A stretch of 64,000 nt of DNA from Cydia pomonella. Lineage: Eukaryota > Arthropoda > Insecta > Lepidoptera > Tortricidae. Where the stretch lies: assembly GCF_033807575.1 (NCBI RefSeq), contig NC_084713.1, forward strand, positions 18,761,389 to 18,825,388. The letters run 5' to 3'. Each line of letters starts with the position of its first letter. Within the stretch, counting starts at the first letter, position 1. The notes under the pieces were generated by a model. It did not search any database. It was not told the origin of the DNA and worked only from the letters and a program-made list of their open reading frames with translations. Position numbers and translations under genes: made by a program. Shown here piece after piece: positions 1 to 10,140 of this stretch.

Positions 1-202
1 ATTGATTAGTGATTTGTATGAGTTTAAGCAATTGCTACTAAACGCAAGTACTATCTCCGACGATCGATGTTCGAAATAATACTGATATGTTAAAGTTTTT
101 AACTATCAGGTTAAAATCATGCCCATGTTATAACAACGCTGTATAGAATATTCAATTCCTTCTTACTAAAAAAATAGTAAATAAAAAAAATTAAATTAAC
201 TA

Positions 203-355
203 AAGTCAAGCCAAGATAAGTTTGCAGCGATTTTGATAGCCTAGAGAGTGCAAGTGTTATTTTAAACGTGAAACTTCTATGAAACTATGATGTTTACTTG
301 CCACTTGCACCGTCTGGGCTATCAAAATGGATGCTAACTTATCTTGGTCTAACTC
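203..355. repeat. palindromic MITE, family A
   Basis: The two ends are inverted copies. The left carries CCAAGATAAGTTTGCAGCG and the right, read backwards, starts GTTAGACCAAGATAAGTT. There is no coding capacity. Relatives lie near 43232 and 49143. Confidence 0.7.
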
Positions 356-971
356 TACGCCATTCAGTTTCCTTAAATGTACTTAGCGATACCCCGAAGT
401 TAACGGAGTTAAAAAAAACCGTGTATGACTAAAATACTGCCCTTTTTTACAATTTACCAGCTAAAACTGTAACATATATCTTCAACAAGGGTGCTCACCC
501 TTAGGCCGATATTTATTAGGATTTTAATGCAATTAAACGAAAGCGTGACACGCGACAGGCCCAATCTTGACAGAATAACAAATGAACAGAGGCGTAGCTA
601 ACCGACAATCAATAACAAACCGATACCGAGGGGTATCTGTGGAAAAATCTCGCACACTACATGCTTCGATACACAGTTGTAAATAGTAAGAGCCGGCGCA
701 AATGGGCAGTTTAGGAGCATTTTACGGGCTGTCCCGTACGGACGCATTTTATTTGTTGGGTTGCGACTTTCTTTCGGCGTTTATATAAAGCAGGCGATTA
801 TTTTTCTGTGCATATTTTTGACAATTAGTCACAAAAAAGGAAACTCTTGTACCTTCAACAACGGTAGACAATTTCATGGAATGCTCCTTTATAGGAGTGC
901 AATAATCGTAAGTAATCGGTTTTGGGTGTTGGTACAGGTACCTACAAACTTACATTAATAATATGCACAAT
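356..971. other. no recognised feature
   Basis: AT-rich sequence with only short, uncharacteristic reading frames. No repeat, RNA gene or splice-flanked frame was recognised. Confidence 0.5.
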
Positions 972-1206
972 ATACAGGATAGCCCAAAAGTAAGCACTTA
1001 ACAAAAAAAAAGTGTTTTTTTTTTTCTTAATTACAAGTCACAAAATGTCTTTAAAAATAAAACTACTCTTTAAATAAAACAAAATCGTAATATCAAAAAA
1101 TATTCTGTTTTAGCTGTCACACAGAATGTCAATTATCTGTTAAAATTATTAACAATATGCTGCAGTACAAATTTTTATCAACGCATTTCTGGACTAGCCT
1201 ATACGG
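972..1206. repeat. possible MITE with degenerate ends
   Basis: The left end TACAGGATAGCCCAAAAGTA resembles the reverse complement of the right end (TATAGGCTAGTCCAGAAAT). About 235 bp, AT-rich inside with a poly-A/poly-T run. Only one copy seen, so the boundaries are tentative. Confidence 0.4.
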
Positions 1207-1661
1207 TAACTGCTATAGTTTTTTTACAAGATAACCTTTAGAATTTTTCATAAAAGAATTTGCCTATAATTGATCTTTATTATCCACAAAATAATTATCA
1301 TTAAATTCCTTGCAACAAAAAGACACCACTAAACGTAAGCAATTTAATATCTAATTTTGACTCATTTAGACTGTGGCTTTTGCGGCATTTCTTCCAACGT
1401 TGTTTGCAACATCTTGTAACTTTACTTATTTTAATTTGAGTATAAGAGTTTGTTCCAGAAGACGGAAATCTACATAATCCGAATACTATTGATATTGAAT
1501 ATTGATAGATGATAGCAAGTTAGCAACCAGGTAAAGAAATTACCAGAATGCTGTATAGAATTATTTCGTACATGGGTGTTTATCTTAGATGACCATTGGT
1601 TGTAATATGAAACCGCTACTTTATTACTTATATATTTCGGTCTAATCGTCCATGTTTATCA
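1207..1661. other. no recognised feature
   Basis: AT-rich, no coding or repeat signature recognised. Confidence 0.5.
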
Positions 1662-1800
1662 TCGGGCCCGGTTTTAGAGACCTAGGGCCCCTAGGCACTT
1701 GGTATGGCTTTTGGAATTCCAGGGGGTCCCCCTAATTTTATCAGGGCCCTCTTCTCCATCTCAAAATATTGCCTTCCTGGGCCCCTAGTCCTTATACATC
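1662..1800. repeat. GC-rich repeat shared with 45.2 kb
   Basis: Contains GCCCCTAGGCACTTGGTATG, which recurs inverted near 45224-45249, amid several GGGCCC-type palindromes. Probably a fragment of a dispersed DNA element. Confidence 0.5.
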
Positions 1801-2069
1801 ATTTCCATTTAAGTAGAATTTACAAGAAATACTTAAGTCAATGTGTGGTATATTCTATACGCTTTATCGGGCTCCATGTGACCATTTACTCCATTTAGTA
1901 TTTGAAGTTGAAATTTCAATCCAGTAAAATATTCAAGGGGGATTAACCAAGATGAAAATTGTTGATAGAAAACGCCAATAGAAACTTGAAAATTATATGG
2001 AAACGTGAATTTTGAAGCATCTATCATAAAAATACATTTTTTCTTTTCGCTTGGCGTTTGTCGATCTAA

Positions 2070-2217
2070 GGGCTCCTCTACACGATGGCCCAGCGTAGGC
2101 CAGTCCAAGGGACGCAGCTATGCGGTGAAATGAGATAGCAATATCACTTACTCCCTCTAACGCATAAATGCGTCCCTAGGACTGGCCTACGCTGGGCCAT
2201 CATGTAGAGGAGCCATA
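2070..2217. repeat. palindromic MITE, family B
   Basis: Long inverted ends with CTCCTCTACACGATGGCCCA at the left and its complement at the right, around an unrelated core of about 80 bp. A second, internally repeated copy lies at 62075-62396. Confidence 0.75.
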
Positions 2218-2631
2218 AGACTATTACGAGTAAGTAGGTATATCAAGTTCAAAAGACCATAGTTTCCCTTAACATTTTTTTACATAGACCCAATATAATC
2301 GTTCGTATGCGCCCGTTCTTACACCATTTTCAAAATCGTAATGCACCCATTCTCCGAGGGGATGAGTCACGTGCCGTTCGCGTGCAGTGCCGCACCATTT
2401 GCCTCGTAAACACACTACTGCAACTGCACTTTAAAAAATGTCGTATCAATCTATAAATCTGTTATTGAGATACGACCTTTTGTAATAACATATAAACGCT
2501 GAGGTTTGTGTACCCAAATTTTAAAAGGACTTAAGTAACGTGAATTCGGAACTAATATTGTACTTTTTATAAGCAAGGTTTTAAGGGACTGTGGAGAATT
2601 TAATGGCTGATAATATTGATATTATGGGAAT
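2218..2631. other. no recognised feature
   Basis: No coding signal, hairpin or known repeat recognised. Confidence 0.5.
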
Positions 2632-2722
2632 TATGTATGTATGTATATACTTTATTGTACATAGAAATAAAAACACGAAAAACACAGTTACAGAGTAAAT
2701 TAAATACAACAAAGGCGAACTT
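2632..2722 (-). repeat. LINE 3' end fragment
   Basis: Reverse-complement match to 27985-28075. It holds a retroposon 3' tail with a CAATAAAG poly(A)-signal-like motif followed by TATATACATA repeats. Only the last 90 bp or so survive. Confidence 0.6.
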
Positions 2723-2979
2723 ATCCCTGTATGGAATGGGAATTAATAGGAAGTTGGTGGCAAAAACATGGTGGTGCTTTGGGGGGTCCGTCGTTATATC
2801 GTTTGTTATTATTTTGTAAATACAGTTATAAAAACCCAGCTCCATTTTCTTCTATTTGTGCAATGGCCAGGGGTCGACAAACTTTTGAGAAGAGCCAAGC
2901 CAATTGGAGTAGAAATCACCAGTATTCAGAACCTGTTCTTGCAGCAGCAAATGATGTTTTCAGTGTTCTAATAATACTA
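2723..2979. other. unassigned; one open frame
   Basis: An 89-codon plus-strand frame (2731-3000) runs through here but matches nothing I know, and its end falls inside the following MITE. Probably chance. Confidence 0.35.
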
Positions 2980-3103
2980 ACGGCCCGATTCGAAGAATGA
3001 GATACGATAACGATAAGTTCTGGTTTAGATAAGTTCTCATTTAGATATCGATTGTATGTCGTATAATTGATAAAAGCAGCTCGATTCGGGCAGCCAATTT
3101 CAC
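2980..3103. repeat. MITE, family with CGGCCCGATTCGAA ends
   Basis: CGGCCCGATTCG at the left and CGATTCGGGCAGCC at the right form imperfect inverted ends. The same left end opens the longer palindromic element at 24650-24833. Confidence 0.5.
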
Positions 3104-3322
3104 TTTGACATTAGAAATATCGTAGATAGATCTTATTGGGATCACAGCGGAACCGAAATAAACGTCAATTTTGACATCAAGTATCGATCTTTAAAAGATT
3201 CCAAAATCTTAAACGTGTCTTAATTATTCTTCCGACCGCACCGTAAGTGTGTAGTATTAAGAATACTCACTATAGATACCTAATTACCTACTTGTCACCT
3301 AAAATAGTATTTTGTACAATAG

Positions 3323-3451
3323 GTACAGTCAGCGTCAAATACTTTGTAGCAGTCAAAGTGGCCAAATAGTTCGGTACACCATACTAAATATATGGTGTAC
3401 CGAACTATTTGACTACTTTGGTTGCTACAAAGTATTTGACGCTGACTGTAC
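3323..3451. repeat. near-perfect foldback MITE (GTACAGTCAGC ends)
   Basis: Arms of about 61 bp differ at only four positions and enclose a 7-nt loop. Ends are GTACAGTCAGCG and its complement. It lies 158 bp upstream of the BEL/Pao element. The element at 59099-59323 has the same ends. Confidence 0.85.
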
Positions 3452-3604
3452 ATAATAAGGGCAATAAGGGTTATTAAAATTCGAGGGCCGAACTTACAAA
3501 ACGAAATGAAATTAAGTTTTGTAAAGACAGGCCCGAGAATTTTAAGACTTAATTGTGTACCGTTGAATAAAATATTTTTTCTGCAGCAAACACCTTAAAG
3601 TATA

Positions 3605-3609
3605 AATAA
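3605..3609. repeat. target-site duplication, left
   Basis: AATAA abuts the 5' LTR and is repeated exactly at 10136-10140. A 4-6 bp duplication is usual for BEL/Pao insertion. Confidence 0.85.
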
Positions 3610-3952
3610 TGTAGACGGCAGAACCTGAAAAAGAAACTTAAAACTAATACTTACCTATACTTATATCTATATATACCTTTTTTACTTACCTATTTTGTAT
3701 GATGATGTACTTCTTATATAAATAAATCTATACTTACGCATTGAATAGTGAGCACGAGCGACATGCAACGTTATATATACATACATAGATGCATACGTAC
3801 CTGTATCGAACCCAAATCAGTTGCTAACTGACCACTGTCACACACAGACGCTGTCCCTCGCGGCCGCTATAGCTATTTCATTTTCGTATACCTACTTGTT
3901 TTTCTCCTGCTACTCTTCTTCCCTGCACCCCTTTCACCATCTATAGTCTACA
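3610..3952 (+). repeat. 5' long terminal repeat
   Basis: Begins TGTAG and ends CTACA, the usual short inverted TG...CA termini. It contains a TATA-like run and an AATAAA. I found no difference from the copy at 9793-10135. Confidence 0.93.
3717..3726 (+). promoter_or_regulatory. TATA-like box overlapping AATAAA in the LTR
   Basis: TATAAATA (3717-3724) overlaps AATAAA (3721-3726). In the 5' LTR the first could position transcription start. In the 3' LTR the same AATAAA (9904-9909) could serve polyadenylation. Inferred from motif and position only. Confidence 0.4.
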
Positions 3953-3955
3953 AAG

Positions 3956-3973
3956 TGGTCTTCGAGCCGGATC
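3956..3973 (+). other. primer-binding site, tRNA-Tyr-like
   Basis: TGGTCTTCGAGCCGGATC begins 3 nt after the LTR. It resembles the complement of the 3' end of animal tRNA-Tyr (CCGGCTCGAAGGA plus CCA), with one C fewer after TGGTC and a shift near the end. The primer assignment is inferred from remembered tRNA sequence. Confidence 0.6.
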
Positions 3974-3999
3974 TGGAAATTTCCTGACCGCCGCGCAAG

Positions 4000-6900
4000 A
4001 TGGTGAACACCCGCAGAAACGTTAAAAAAGAACGTGAAAAGCAGGAACGCGATATGAAACAGGCGGACAAGGAGGAAAGTGATGAGAAGCAACACCCTAA
4101 GGAGTCTGCCGATGAAAACTCGAAGAAAAACGTTAAGGAATTCGACAAGACTTACGTAGCACCCGAGCCAGGAGAGGGTACTTCAAAAATGTTTTTGAAC
4201 CCGGCTGATAAAGAGCCCCAACACCCATCCGGTTCACGCTGTAGCAATCGCTCGAAGTCGAAAAAATCTCCGTCGTTTAAGAGTATATTATTAGATGAAC
4301 GCAAAAATTTAAAAATAAATGCTGCTGAACAGTTAGCTCGCATACAGTCGGAATTGGTTCAAAAGAAATTAGCGGCAGATCTAGCAGCCTTGGAAGAAAA
4401 ATACAGTCACATATCGTCGTCGAAGTCAAGTGAAAAGAAGGATAATGGAAGTGGAATTGAGAAGTGGATCGACCAAGGTCAACAAGTGCTTCAACAGGCT
4501 CGCGAGGAGGGTGACGTCACTGGCCGCCCGCCGGCGCTTGCCGCCAACGATTCAGAAGCCACCGTGTCTATGCTGGCGCAGGCCCTCAAGGATCTCACAG
4601 CTTCCACCTGCAAACAAAATAATAATTTAATTAGTCGTTTGAGTACACCGCGAGAACTACCTACCTTCTCTGGTGATGCTATGGAGTGGCTAAACTTCAA
4701 ACAATCCTTTGATGAATCTACAGAACTCTGTAATTACAGTGCTAAAGAAAATATGTGGCGTTTGAGGAAGTGCCTCGTCGGTGCGGCACGAGAAGCAGTA
4801 GCGGCATTACTTACCAGCGGTTCGTCGCCCGACACCATCATGGCAACCCTCCAACTGCAATTTGGAAACCCAGAATTAATCATAAATAAAATCATGAATG
4901 ATATCAAGAAGTTACCTGCTTTGCCTCAAGATTATATTGGAGACATTGTGAAATTTTCAATAAAAATTAAAAACTTCATGGCAGCAGTAAAAACGCTCAA
5001 CCGAGATGAGTACCTAAAAGGCGTCAGTATTTGTACAATCGTCTTATCAAAGTTACCGACGGCCTTACTCACTAAGTGGTCTGATTATTATTATAAACAA
5101 AAAGAAATAAAAATCGACATCAAGCTAACCAAGTTGGAATTATTATCACAGTTCCTCTCAGAAGAAGCTACAAAAATTACTGAATCTGGTATCAGTTTAC
5201 TAAACATGAAGCAAATAAATTACAGTACTGATAAAAGTGGATTTAAACAACATGCAGTTTGTACGACAAGTCAACAAACAGAAAAATGCAAGTTTTGCAA
5301 GTTATCCCCTCACAGCCTAATTAATTGCAGATTATTTAAAAAATCATTACGCAAAGAGCGATGGAACTTTGTGAGAAATAATGGGATTTGTTTTAAATGC
5401 TTATCAGCTGATCATGATAAGGAAACCTGCCGAGCGCCGATGTGCGACAAGGACGGTTGCGCACAGCCACACCATGCACTACTTCATTACCCTATCAACA
5501 AACAAGCCCCGAAGCAAGTTCATGCCGTTGATGTTATCGCTGAAGACAAGGATTTGGATCAGGTGGAGCCTGAAGACGATTCCCAATCCTCACAGCCCGA
5601 AAGTGAGCCCGCGTCTGAGAACAGTATTGTGGCGAACGTTAGTGATAATAACAACAAAGTACTTTTAAAAGTTGTTCGTGTCAATGTTCACGGTCCTAAG
5701 GGTGTGATCACAACGCACGCCTTTTTAGACGACGGTGCGGCAATTTCATTGATTTCGGAAAACGTGGTAAATGGAGTGGGGTTGACTGGAAAAACTCAAA
5801 ATTTGCGTTTACGTGGTGCCTGGAACTCTGGAGAAATCTTGTGCAAATCGGAACTAGTGGACTTAAAAATATCAAACGTGGACAATGAATGTTTTGAATT
5901 ACGTGCTCGAAAAATGTCGGAGCTGAATATACCAGTGCAAAAATTATCTAAAATAAACATTAAAAACTACGAACACTTAAGTGAATTAAATAACTACTAT
6001 TATCAAAATACGGATGTGAAACCGGAACTATTGATTGGACAAGATTATTATCACCTAATTATGCCTCTAAAAATAATTTCGCGTAATTGGAACGAACCTT
6101 GTGCTACGTTAACTGTTTTAGGATGGTGTGTGCACGGCCCTATAAATCAAGACTCGTCAAAGAAGCGCACTGCAAGCGACATCCTATTCGTGTCTCACTC
6201 TCCCTCGCGTGCGCATCATTATCGCTCGCTCCCTCTTGGCAAGTCAGGCGCATCACCTATTGTTGATGAAGCTGGCCGCCTTACCTACGATAACCGCGGC
6301 CTGCCCGGCGCGCGCGCCGCCCCTGTAAGTACATGTGCGTCATCCGTGTTGTCGCCGGCCGAGCAAACCTGTTGTGATGAATCGTCAGTTTTATTTATTG
6401 ATGCGAGCGAGCCCACTGATAATTACAACGCAGATGTGTTATTGCACGAAACAGTGAGAAATTATTTTAACTTAGAAAGTGTCGGCGTAACTTCAAAAAA
6501 GAGGGAAAATAAAGAAGAACAACAGGCAATTTCTATTTTAAATGACACGGCAAAGTTAAAAAATGGCAGATGGGAAGTGGGACTTCCTTGGAAAAATAAA
6601 GAAAAATTTGTGGAATCTTACTCAACTGCGGAAAGAAGGTTAAAATCCGTGGAGAAGCGATTACGAAGCAACGAAGAATACGCTTCGAGATATCGCGAGC
6701 GAATAAGACACTTATTTGAAAATGATTACGCAAGAGAATTAAAACCGGAAGAAAGTGGGAATAGAATTTGGGTAATTCCCCACTTCGGAGTGGATAATCC
6801 CAGGAAGAAGAAATTGAGACTAGTCTTTGACTGTGCTAGTATTTCTCATGGAAAATGCCTAAATGATTATTTGCTTCAAGGCCCTGATTTATTGAACTCA

Positions 6901-9762
6901 CTTTATGGGATTATGTTACGATTCAGAGAAAACCCCATAGGAATAACGGGTGACATTCGCGACATGTTTCTGAGAATCAAAATAAGAGAAGAAGATCAAC
7001 ACGCCTTAAGATTTTTATGGCGCGACAGTCAAGATCAACCAATAAAACAATATATTATGACGTCACTTTTATTTGGAGGAAATTGCAGCCCATTTATTGC
7101 ACAATTTATAAGAGATAAGAATGCTCAACAATTCTCCGAAACAAAGCCTAACGCCGTCCGAGCTATTATGCATAGTCATTACGTAGACGATTTCATTGAC
7201 TCGCTGCCCACAGAAAGCGAAGCGATAAATATTATTGACGATGTTTCTACGGTGCATAAATTCGGAGGATTTGAGATACGTGGATGGACAAGTAACAACA
7301 AAAATGTTTTGTCACACTTACCTAAAGATCAATTAAGTACTAACGGAGGAAGTTTGTTGGTGGATGGCGAAAATAAAACTCAGCGAACCTTGGGATTATT
7401 ATGGGATCCAGCCCATGATACTTTGGCAGTCGATGTGTCTTTTAAAAATATACCCGAAGACATCCTGAAATTCAAGAAAACGCCGACTAAGCGAGAAATT
7501 TTACGCATCACCATGTCAATTTATGATATATTTGGTATATTGGCACCTGTAACAATAAAAGGAAAAATATTACTAAAGTCTATCTGGAAGACCGCCCTAT
7601 CGTGGGACGATAAAATATCTGAGGAACTATTTATTGAATTTAAACACTGGATCACCGACCTAAAGGGTGTTGTGCACCTCAACATACCAAGATGGTATTT
7701 TACTACGTCTGCGAATTTTATAACGAGTGCGAAAGAGACAACTAGCATTCTGGAACTTCATTTGTTTTGTGATGCAGCGCCGACCGCCTTCGCAGCTGTT
7801 GCATACTGGAGGCTTGTGAATGCGAACGGAGATGTGTGCGTGTCCTTTATCGCATGCAAAAATAAAATTTCATCAATGAAAAGATTATCTATACCGCGTT
7901 CGGAATTAGAAAGCGCATTAATAGCGGCGCGTTTAGCTAAAACTATAAAGGACGAGCATCGTATAAAGTGCGACCGCATGTACTTCTGGACTGACTCATC
8001 TTGTGTTCTGCACTGGATTAGAAATCACAATCGCAATTATAAAGAATATATCGCTAACAGACTTGGAGAAATCGACGAACTTACCAGCTCCTTGGAATGG
8101 CGATACGTTCCTTCCCATTTGAATATCGCTGACATAGCTACAAAGAAAACACAGTACATGTTACGCGCAGATTGCGAGTGGTTTAGAGGACCTGCATTTT
8201 TATATCAGAAGGAAGATCAATGGCCGAAAGACATTTTAACTCCGGAAATAAATAAAGATGACCTTGAAATTGCATTGATGGTGCAACCGGAAGCTATAAC
8301 CATTGACATACCTGAACCTGAGAGATTTTCTTCATGGATACGGCTCGTACGCGCTACCGCTGCTGTTCTGAAATTTATAAACAAAATAAAAAGATTAGAA
8401 ACCTGTGAAGCTACTATAATAGGACGCGCAGAATGCTTAATATTGAGGTACTCGCAGTTACAGTCGTTCGGTGCGGAAATGGCCTTACTCGCTAAGGAAA
8501 AAACATTAAATAAAAATAGCTTACCTGTACTACTTACCTTGGCTCCTTACCTGGACCAAGATGGATTGATGAGAGTCGGAGGCCGAATCGACGCAGCGGC
8601 TGATATATCTCCTGAAATGAAAAGACCTATAATTTTGGATGGGAGAAACTATGTGACCAGATTAATAGTGCAGTTCTATCATGAAAATGCTGCTCATGGC
8701 TACCAGGAGATGGTCGTCAACGAACTCAAACAAAAATATTGGATCATTCGTATTAGACCGACAGTGAAATACGTAGCCGCCAGATGTATGACTTGTAGAA
8801 TCCAAAAGGCTCAACCGGAAGTTCCCCGCATGGGCGAGCTACCTGAGGCCAGAATGGCCCATCATCAGCGGCCATTCTCTAACACCGGTCTAGATTTATT
8901 TGGTCCGATGGAAATTACCGTTGGCCGACGGCGAGAGAAGCGCTACGCAGTATTGTTTACGTGTTTGACGATAAGAGCAGTACATATAGAATTAGTACAT
9001 TCACTCAGCACGGATTCATTAATTTTGGCCTTACGAAGGATGGCGGCAAGACGAGGTTGGCCAAAACAACTTTTTTCTGATAATGGAACCAATTTGAGAG
9101 GAGCTAATACAGAAATCAAGTTAGCCGCTGAAGAATTGGACAAGTCACTACTTACAACCTACGCAGCAAATCGTGGAGTTACGTGGAACTTCATTCCTCC
9201 TGCGAGCCCCCATATGGCAGGCGCCTGGGAACGAATTATACGCTCGATTAAAACGACCTTGAAGGTGACCTTGAAAGAGAGGGCTCCACGTGAAGAGGTA
9301 TTGCTTACGCTTTTAGCAGAGGCGGAGAACATGGCAAACAGCAGGCCCTTAACTCATGTCTCAGTGGAACCAGACTACCCTGAAGGATTGACCCCTCATC
9401 ATTTTTTACTTGGGACCTCATCAAACTTACCGCTGATGGGATCATTTGATGACACCGATTTTTTCTTGAGACGACAGTGGCGAATATCCCAAAGACTGGC
9501 AGATATGTACTGGAGCCGATGGGTAAAAGAAGTGTTGCCAACCATGCTACCCCGTCAAAAATGGCATGAAGAGTGCCGCGTATTACAAGTGGGAGATCTA
9601 GTGCTAATTGCTGACCCAAGCGCCCCCCGAAACCACTGGGCACGCGGCCTGGTACAAGAGGTGTGTCCCGGCAAAGACGGACGGGTGAGAACAGTCCATG
9701 TAAAAACAAAATCCCGAGTGTTAGTGAGACCAGCAGCTCGCATTGTACGCCTACCAGTGTGA
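4000..9762 (+). CDS. gag-pol: BEL/Pao gag-pol polyprotein
   Basis: A 1920-residue uninterrupted polyprotein that would package element RNA, reverse-transcribe it and integrate the cDNA. The N-terminus is Lys/Glu-rich, with a probable coiled coil near residues 106-135. A DUF1759-type gag region starts about residue 217. CCHC-like knuckles include Cys430/Cys433 and Cys464/Cys467. The aspartic protease motif is D577-D-G-A, a variant of the usual D-S/T-G. Reverse transcriptase has Asp985 and YVDD at 1061-1064. RNase H residues are Asp1258, Glu1302, Asp1332 and Asp1378. The integrase zinc site is His1561, His1566, Cys1596 and Cys1599; its catalytic triad is Asp1632, Asp1694 and Glu1744. A DUF5641-like C-terminal domain follows from about 1855. 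Gag and pol are in one frame with no stop or shift. The start chosen is the first ATG after the leader, and the stop is TGA. No env domain is seen. Domain names are from memory; the residues are read directly. Confidence 0.95.
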   Translation: MVNTRRNVKKEREKQERDMKQADKEESDEKQHPKESADENSKKNVKEFDKTYVAPEPGEGTSKMFLNPADKEPQHPSGSRCSNRSKSKKSPSFKSILLDERKNLKINAAEQLARIQSELVQKKLAADLAALEEKYSHISSSKSSEKKDNGSGIEKWIDQGQQVLQQAREEGDVTGRPPALAANDSEATVSMLAQALKDLTASTCKQNNNLISRLSTPRELPTFSGDAMEWLNFKQSFDESTELCNYSAKENMWRLRKCLVGAAREAVAALLTSGSSPDTIMATLQLQFGNPELIINKIMNDIKKLPALPQDYIGDIVKFSIKIKNFMAAVKTLNRDEYLKGVSICTIVLSKLPTALLTKWSDYYYKQKEIKIDIKLTKLELLSQFLSEEATKITESGISLLNMKQINYSTDKSGFKQHAVCTTSQQTEKCKFCKLSPHSLINCRLFKKSLRKERWNFVRNNGICFKCLSADHDKETCRAPMCDKDGCAQPHHALLHYPINKQAPKQVHAVDVIAEDKDLDQVEPEDDSQSSQPESEPASENSIVANVSDNNNKVLLKVVRVNVHGPKGVITTHAFLDDGAAISLISENVVNGVGLTGKTQNLRLRGAWNSGEILCKSELVDLKISNVDNECFELRARKMSELNIPVQKLSKINIKNYEHLSELNNYYYQNTDVKPELLIGQDYYHLIMPLKIISRNWNEPCATLTVLGWCVHGPINQDSSKKRTASDILFVSHSPSRAHHYRSLPLGKSGASPIVDEAGRLTYDNRGLPGARAAPVSTCASSVLSPAEQTCCDESSVLFIDASEPTDNYNADVLLHETVRNYFNLESVGVTSKKRENKEEQQAISILNDTAKLKNGRWEVGLPWKNKEKFVESYSTAERRLKSVEKRLRSNEEYASRYRERIRHLFENDYARELKPEESGNRIWVIPHFGVDNPRKKKLRLVFDCASISHGKCLNDYLLQGPDLLNSLYGIMLRFRENPIGITGDIRDMFLRIKIREEDQHALRFLWRDSQDQPIKQYIMTSLLFGGNCSPFIAQFIRDKNAQQFSETKPNAVRAIMHSHYVDDFIDSLPTESEAINIIDDVSTVHKFGGFEIRGWTSNNKNVLSHLPKDQLSTNGGSLLVDGENKTQRTLGLLWDPAHDTLAVDVSFKNIPEDILKFKKTPTKREILRITMSIYDIFGILAPVTIKGKILLKSIWKTALSWDDKISEELFIEFKHWITDLKGVVHLNIPRWYFTTSANFITSAKETTSILELHLFCDAAPTAFAAVAYWRLVNANGDVCVSFIACKNKISSMKRLSIPRSELESALIAARLAKTIKDEHRIKCDRMYFWTDSSCVLHWIRNHNRNYKEYIANRLGEIDELTSSLEWRYVPSHLNIADIATKKTQYMLRADCEWFRGPAFLYQKEDQWPKDILTPEINKDDLEIALMVQPEAITIDIPEPERFSSWIRLVRATAAVLKFINKIKRLETCEATIIGRAECLILRYSQLQSFGAEMALLAKEKTLNKNSLPVLLTLAPYLDQDGLMRVGGRIDAAADISPEMKRPIILDGRNYVTRLIVQFYHENAAHGYQEMVVNELKQKYWIIRIRPTVKYVAARCMTCRIQKAQPEVPRMGELPEARMAHHQRPFSNTGLDLFGPMEITVGRRREKRYAVLFTCLTIRAVHIELVHSLSTDSLILALRRMAARRGWPKQLFSDNGTNLRGANTEIKLAAEELDKSLLTTYAANRGVTWNFIPPASPHMAGAWERIIRSIKTTLKVTLKERAPREEVLLTLLAEAENMANSRPLTHVSVEPDYPEGLTPHHFLLGTSSNLPLMGSFDDTDFFLRRQWRISQRLADMYWSRWVKEVLPTMLPRQKWHEECRVLQVGDLVLIADPSAPRNHWARGLVQEVCPGKDGRVRTVHVKTKSRVLVRPAARIVRLPV

Positions 9763-9781
9763 GTACTGCCGAAGCAGTACT

Positions 9782-9792
9782 GGGCGGGAGGT
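9782..9792 (+). other. polypurine tract
   Basis: GGGCGGGAGGT directly precedes the 3' LTR, the position of the plus-strand primer in LTR elements. Confidence 0.75.
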
Positions 9793-10135
9793 TGTAGACG
9801 GCAGAACCTGAAAAAGAAACTTAAAACTAATACTTACCTATACTTATATCTATATATACCTTTTTTACTTACCTATTTTGTATGATGATGTACTTCTTAT
9901 ATAAATAAATCTATACTTACGCATTGAATAGTGAGCACGAGCGACATGCAACGTTATATATACATACATAGATGCATACGTACCTGTATCGAACCCAAAT
10001 CAGTTGCTAACTGACCACTGTCACACACAGACGCTGTCCCTCGCGGCCGCTATAGCTATTTCATTTTCGTATACCTACTTGTTTTTCTCCTGCTACTCTT
10101 CTTCCCTGCACCCCTTTCACCATCTATAGTCTACA
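9793..10135 (+). repeat. 3' long terminal repeat
   Basis: A 343-bp copy of the 5' LTR with no difference seen, ending CTACA just before the AATAA duplication. AATAAA at 9904-9909 is a candidate poly(A) signal. Confidence 0.93.
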
Positions 10136-10140
10136 AATAA
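10136..10140. repeat. target-site duplication, right
   Basis: AATAA, identical to 3605-3609. Confidence 0.85.

Larger units (their letters stand above)
3610..10135 (+). mobile_element. complete BEL/Pao LTR retrotransposon
   Basis: A 6526-bp element bounded by two 343-bp LTRs (TGTAGACGGC...TCTACA) that I find identical on reading, with 5-bp duplications. In order: LTR, 3-nt spacer, primer-binding site, leader, one gag-pol frame, polypurine tract, LTR. The order protease-RT-RNase H-integrase, the integrase C-terminal extension and the gag type identify BEL/Pao. No env frame lies between pol and the 3' LTR. LTR identity and the open frame point to a recent insertion; whether it is transcribed cannot be seen. 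Confidence 0.95.

Noticed and set aside
9763..9792. env or extra frame after pol in the BEL element
   Set aside because: Only about 20 bp separate the stop codon from the polypurine tract.
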